A model generated the notes under the pieces. That model had not been told where the DNA came from, did not search any database, and was given only the letters and a program-made list of their open reading frames with translations. Below are positions 7,701 to 10,489 of a DNA stretch of 10,489 nucleotides, piece by piece; within the stretch, counting starts at the first letter, position 1; every line of letters starts with the position of its first letter. The stretch comes from Bacteroidota bacterium (lineage in GTDB: Bacteria > Bacteroidota > Bacteroidia > Bacteroidales > GCA-2748055): positions 1 through 10,489 of the forward strand of contig JAUVIT010000027.1 of NCBI GenBank assembly GCA_030592605.1. The letters are read 5' to 3'. Both the position numbers and the translations under genes were made by a program.

Positions 7701-7892
7701 GGTCACATTGGTTTCAATATCGGCTGCGCTGGCACCTGCATAGGTGGTGATCACCGATATGGCCGGGAAATCGATATCCGGGTAGAAATCAATGGGCAGT
7801 TTGTTCAGGGAGTATCCTCCCATCACCAGCAGTGCCACAAAGATCATTATTGTTGTAATCGGTCGTTTAACCGCGTTTCCGTATATGCTCAT
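4752..7892 (-). CDS. RND-family efflux transporter, inner-membrane permease subunit (AcrB/HAE1-like)
   Basis: This is a full-length 1046-residue RND pump of the AcrB/MexB type, which exports hydrophobic or toxic compounds using the proton gradient. It has the usual twofold layout: TM1 at about residues 13-30, a large periplasmic loop, TM2-TM6 from about 337 to 480, TM7 near 535-555, a second periplasmic loop, and TM8-TM12 near the C-terminus. The proton-relay residues are in place: Asp399-Asp400 in GMVVDDAIVV (TM4) and Lys931 in GIVVKNAIVLVDY (TM10), equal to AcrB Asp407/408 and Lys940. The paired aspartates favour the HAE-type (organic substrates) over the heavy-metal HME type, though substrates cannot be told. 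It starts 17 bases after the membrane-fusion gene, with a weak GAAG just before the ATG, and is followed 2 bases later by the PG0541-like gene. No lesions are seen. Confidence 0.97.
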   Translation of the reverse strand: MSIYGNAVKRPITTIMIFVALLVMGGYSLNKLPIDFYPDIDFPAISVITTYAGASAADIETNVTRTIEDGLNSVGNLKNITSTSRDNMSIVVCEFEWGTNLDEASNEMRDGISFIETFLPEEVEKPMLFKFSSSAMPVLFYGVTADESFEAIANILDEKVVNPLNRIDGVGSVGLMGAPGREIQVDIDPRKMESYNISVEMIAGVLNAENLNLPAGNLEMGMMDYPLRVKGEFPSSDVLDDIVLASFNGQTVYLSDVATVRDTIRDTSLDERLNGKTGMRIVIQKQSGANTVQVCQDINAMMPELIKSLPDDIEITTFWDSSLFISESINNLSNTLMYAAIAVVLVVLFFLGRWRATFIVILTIPISLIVSFIYLYISGSSINIIALSSLSIAIGMVVDDAIVVLENITKHVERGARPREAAIYATNEVWLAVIVTTLTVVAVFLPLTLIGGMTGELFRPLGYIVTITVVTSTISAITLTPMLASKMMKLRKKPEKVRAISYDNIIGRFLNSLDGFYSRTLKLALRFRWGTLIIAFVIFLLSMMMAGGMGFQFMPEADQGSMTAAIELQTGLRVDETTKVARKIDAFIEENMPEAKFYYTSSGSDDQGGFMSLFMETGSHRININFTLTDLETRNRNVWDLSNMLTEYLETIPEIVTFDVVPNGGMGGTTENNVVLEIYGYDFETTSLIANALADSVSTIEGATNVNVSRDPSKPQLQIVPDREKMAQHGLNTYTLANSVRNRVEGPYMSRYREEGEEYDIVVRFVEEERSSLSNLNDIALMNMQNQVIRLGEVADIEEHWSPPNIERKNRERMVTVSITPYKVPLSVMAEQVQAKINQMDIPSDVNLQMGGAVEDMQESMKDLMLLLLLSLILTYLVMASQFESLKMPFIIMFSIPFAFTGVVLAHVVTGTTMNVISMVGGVMLVGIVVKNAIVLVDYINLTRARGVELKEAIVESGKSRLRPVLMTSLTTILAMLPLALSTGSGSEIWSPMGIAVIGGLIFSTIVTLVLVPVVYHMMLRKSDARKVKTEYDFMNGTGEGNPENN

Positions 7893-7909
7893 CTTCAGAT
7901 GCTTTTATG

Positions 7910-8989
7910 TTATTCAGATACTATCTTTACCGCAGTGCCGTTCTCCAACCGGGTTTGTCCGGCATAGATCAGCTGTTCACCACCCTGAATTTCCGGCGAG
8001 GAAATTTCCAGCTGGTCATCATGTCTGTTAAGTATCTCTACATTGACCTTAAGGGCGCTTCCATTTTCATGAAGCATGACATACCTTTGGTTGGTCCCCG
8101 TTTGTTGCATAACTGCAATGGAGGGAACAATCAGGGCCTCTGCCTCACCCAGCTTAAGGCTTACCCGGGCAAACATTCCCGGAACCAGTTTTTGCTTCCT
8201 GTTGGGCACCTTCACCTCCACGGTAAAGGTCCGGGTAGCTGCACTGATGGTGGGATGAATCCTGAAAACAGTACCCTGGAAACTTTCATTGGGATATACA
8301 TCTGTGCTAATAGTTGCCTTCATCCCCACTTTGATCAGGGGCAGGTGCTTTTCGCTCAGGTTGACCATCAGTTTTACCGGGTCTACCTGAATCATGGAGA
8401 CCAGTGCTGCTTTACCAACAGGGGTGTTGGGTGTTGGTGAGAAAAGCTCACCATCGTTATAATACTTGCCGGTGATCACCCCGGAGTATGGAGCCCTAAG
8501 CATGGTATTCTCTTCCAGGTTCAACAGAACCAGTTGGGTCGTTTCCACCTGTGCCTTCATCTGGTCGTAGGCCTGCTGAGTAATGGAACCATACTGAAGC
8601 AGGGTATCCATCCGTGCCAGATCCGTCAAAAGCTGCTGAAACTGCAGTTGTGTCTGGGCCAGCTGGGTACGGTCCAGCTCCACCAGTAGCTGACCCTTTT
8701 TCACATGATCATTTATTTCGACCTTTACGGAGCGTATGCGGCCGGAAAGGGCAGGGGAGAGGTAGGTTTCCTCGTAAGCAACCACAGTGGATGTGATGTT
8801 CTGACTAATGGCTGTAGGCTTATAAGCTAGTTCCATCACTTTTACCGGACGGGCTTTTAATTCAGCAGTGGCCGACTCAGTGTCCGAAGCAGCTCCTGGT
8901 TTTGGCATATCACAGGCTGTAAATGCTGTGCCGGCAATCAGGGCAATCAGGGCAATTTTTATTGTTTTCATGGTGGATATGGTTTTCAT
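7910..8989 (-). CDS. RND efflux periplasmic adaptor (membrane-fusion protein), lipoprotein
   Basis: This is a HlyD/AcrA-type adaptor of about 359 residues that bridges the RND pump and the TolC-like channel. The N-terminus is a lipoprotein signal: a lysine-bearing start, a hydrophobic stretch (IKIALIALIAG) and a lipobox-like FTAC at Cys26 counted from the 8989 start. A biotinyl-lipoyl-like half follows (SGRIRSVKVEINDHVKKGQLLVELD), then a short helical hairpin, the second half-motif (LRAPYSGVITGKYYNDGELF), a beta-barrel region (STDVYPNESFQGTVFRIHP) and a membrane-proximal part. The frame extends to a TTG at 9007, but ATG codons at 8989 and 8971 are better starts. The 8971 start would give a shorter signal with Cys20, and either is possible. 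The gene lies 29 bases after the TolC-like stop (from 8989) and 17 before the pump. Lipid anchoring to the inner membrane is expected. Confidence 0.93.
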   Translation of the reverse strand: MKTISTMKTIKIALIALIAGTAFTACDMPKPGAASDTESATAELKARPVKVMELAYKPTAISQNITSTVVAYEETYLSPALSGRIRSVKVEINDHVKKGQLLVELDRTQLAQTQLQFQQLLTDLARMDTLLQYGSITQQAYDQMKAQVETTQLVLLNLEENTMLRAPYSGVITGKYYNDGELFSPTPNTPVGKAALVSMIQVDPVKLMVNLSEKHLPLIKVGMKATISTDVYPNESFQGTVFRIHPTISAATRTFTVEVKVPNRKQKLVPGMFARVSLKLGEAEALIVPSIAVMQQTGTNQRYVMLHENGSALKVNVEILNRHDDQLEISSPEIQGGEQLIYAGQTRLENGTAVKIVSE

Positions 8990-9018
8990 AATGGGTCTTA
9001 TTTTCAAAATAAAGTGTG

Positions 9019-10470
9019 CTATAAGTTGTTCATCAGTTTATCCAATTGCAGCTTCGCATTCATCACCTCCATAATGGAAGTCAGGTAGTTGTTTTCTGCA
9101 TCCAGGTAGTTACCATTGGCCTGCGTGAGGTCAAGACTGGTGGCCATTCCCTGCTCAAACTTCCGACGGTAGCTGTCATATACACGCTGGGCCACTTCAA
9201 CATTCTCCTGCTGGGTGAAGAAGTTTTCCAGGGAGTTTTGCAGGTTGTACTTGTATTGTTTTTCCTGAAGCAAGAGCTGATCTTCCATGATATCACGGTT
9301 GACCTGTGCCATATTGTAATCAATTTTGGCCTGATCGACCCGAGCCTTTCTCATACCACTGGAGAAAATCGGCACACCCATAGTCAGACCAACCATATGG
9401 TTGGGATTCATATCAAAATCGGTGGTAAGGATCTTGGCGTTGTAGTTGTAAAAACCGGTAATGGTAGGCGCATAGTTCCACTGCTCCAGTCCAAGCATTT
9501 TCTTATTAATTTCCTCCTGGGTTTTCATGATCTTGTAAGTCACATTGTCCTCAACGTCAAAAGGCTTGTCCAGGGCAGTTTCGGCCTGCATATTGGCAAA
9601 GAGCGACTGCAGGTTATCGGTCAGCTGAATTTCCACAGTGGTCTCCAAGCCAAGCTGGAAACGGAGCATGTTGTAGCTAAGCTCCAAATTCCTTTGCAGT
9701 GAAGTGGTGGCATTGGCCAGCTGGTTTACCGTAATGCGGATCTGGTCCACATCGGTTTGCTCGGCCATCCCGGTCCTGTACATGATCTCGGTCTGATCAA
9801 GGGTCTCTTCCAAATTCTCCAAATTCTGTCTTAGGATCTCCAGCGACTCCTCTGTTATCAGGACCAGGTAGTAGGAGCTGATCACCGATTCTTTGATATT
9901 CAGTTCATTAAAATCCAGGTTCTGCTCAGATATAAGCATCGCCAGTTTGGCGGTCTGGATTCCCACTATATACTGACCACTGAAGATCAACTGGTTTACC
10001 ATCAGTTTGGCACTTGCCTGGTCCGACAATAGGATAGTGGCCGGATCCATCATGCCTTGAAGAACTCCATTATAGTAGGTATTTGCTCCATGGACTGCCA
10101 GGTCACCCGCAGTGTAGAAGGGGAAGGCTGCCTGGGTTTGATTGAAGGCGTCCTGTAATTGGTCCTGGGTAAAGTCAGATACATCACCCATTCCAAAGCT
10201 GAATTCCAACTCGTAGTTGAAAAAAGAAGAGTAGTCCATTCCTCCATCCACCTGGGGCAGACCCTGTGAAATGGCTTCCCAGTTTCTTGCACGGGCTCTT
10301 TCCACTTCAGATCGTGCATTTTTTAAGGACTTATTGAAGGAGAGGGCATGGTCCACAGCTCCCTGCAGGTTCAGTACCAGTTTATCAGCTGGTTCCTGGC
10401 TAAGACCATGGGAAAACAGGCCCATGGAGAGTATCAGTGTAAATAGAATGATGATCTTTCTGTTTTTCAT
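9019..10470 (-). CDS. TolC-family outer membrane efflux channel
   Basis: This 483-residue protein is the outer-membrane channel of the tripartite pump and the first visible gene of the operon. It starts with a Sec signal peptide (KNRKIIILFTLILSMGLFSHGLSQ, cleavage likely near residue 24). The mature part has the internal repeat of TolC proteins. Each half begins with a helix after a hydrophobic segment (LNLQGAVDHALSFNKSLKNA and QEEINKKMLGLEQWNYAPTI) and ends in the long helices with a G-M-A-x-x-x-D-x-x-Q/A motif (YRTGMAEQTDVDQI in the first half, FEQGMATSLDLTQANGNYLD in the second). The second half is the standard TolC C-terminal helical pair. No lesions are seen. Only 19 bases upstream remain in the window, so its promoter, or an upstream regulator gene, is not visible. 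It is followed by the adaptor gene at short distance. Confidence 0.93.
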   Translation of the reverse strand: MKNRKIIILFTLILSMGLFSHGLSQEPADKLVLNLQGAVDHALSFNKSLKNARSEVERARARNWEAISQGLPQVDGGMDYSSFFNYELEFSFGMGDVSDFTQDQLQDAFNQTQAAFPFYTAGDLAVHGANTYYNGVLQGMMDPATILLSDQASAKLMVNQLIFSGQYIVGIQTAKLAMLISEQNLDFNELNIKESVISSYYLVLITEESLEILRQNLENLEETLDQTEIMYRTGMAEQTDVDQIRITVNQLANATTSLQRNLELSYNMLRFQLGLETTVEIQLTDNLQSLFANMQAETALDKPFDVEDNVTYKIMKTQEEINKKMLGLEQWNYAPTITGFYNYNAKILTTDFDMNPNHMVGLTMGVPIFSSGMRKARVDQAKIDYNMAQVNRDIMEDQLLLQEKQYKYNLQNSLENFFTQQENVEVAQRVYDSYRRKFEQGMATSLDLTQANGNYLDAENNYLTSIMEVMNAKLQLDKLMNNL

Positions 10471-10489
10471 ATCTCGAATTGTTTTATTC

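Noticed and set aside
9046..9702. A 218-codon open frame on the plus strand, opposite the TolC-like gene
   Set aside because: It lies fully antisense to a well-supported outer membrane channel gene, has no recognisable domain, and its composition fits a shadow of the real gene.

Overview
The window carries two converging gene blocks that read like a Bacteroidota chromosome, probably Bacteroidales/Marinilabiliales-like. This assignment is an inference. It rests on the protein style (a lipoprotein membrane-fusion protein, a TolC-MFP-RND set followed by a PG0541-type protein), on A-rich start contexts and on a general lack of strong Shine-Dalgarno sequences. No RNA gene, insertion sequence, CRISPR array or gene-free stretch over 300 bases was found.

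Plus-strand block (1-4417). The window opens inside the C-terminal half of a TetR-family regulator. After an 84-base gap comes a tightly packed run: a PlsC-like lysophospholipid acyltransferase, a patatin-like phospholipase, a family 2 glycosyltransferase, a small phasin-like coiled-coil protein, and an ABC1/AarF/UbiB-type kinase. Spacings inside the run are 27, 1, 7 and -1 bases, so it is probably one transcription unit. The contents suggest lipid or membrane metabolism. The last member, the ABC1 kinase, is clearly a pseudogene. Its homology runs through three changes of reading frame and an in-frame TAG, and two internal segments are missing, including the DFG metal-binding motif. Its upstream neighbours look intact.

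Minus-strand block (10470 down to 4456). This is a complete tripartite efflux operon, transcribed in the order TolC-like outer membrane channel, lipoprotein membrane-fusion protein, RND inner-membrane pump, and a 97-residue PG0541-family protein of likely PII/CutA-like fold. Gaps are about 29, 17 and 2 bases. The pump keeps the paired TM4 aspartates and the TM10 lysine of proton-driven RND transporters, so it is expected to be active. The order matches the Porphyromonas gingivalis PG0538-PG0541 set as recalled from family knowledge.

The two blocks converge with only 38 bases between the end of the kinase remnant and the end of the PG0541-like gene. The part most worth a second look is the decayed ABC1 kinase at the end of an otherwise intact lipid-type operon. 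The small PII-like partner of the RND pump is the most interesting intact gene of poorly understood function.
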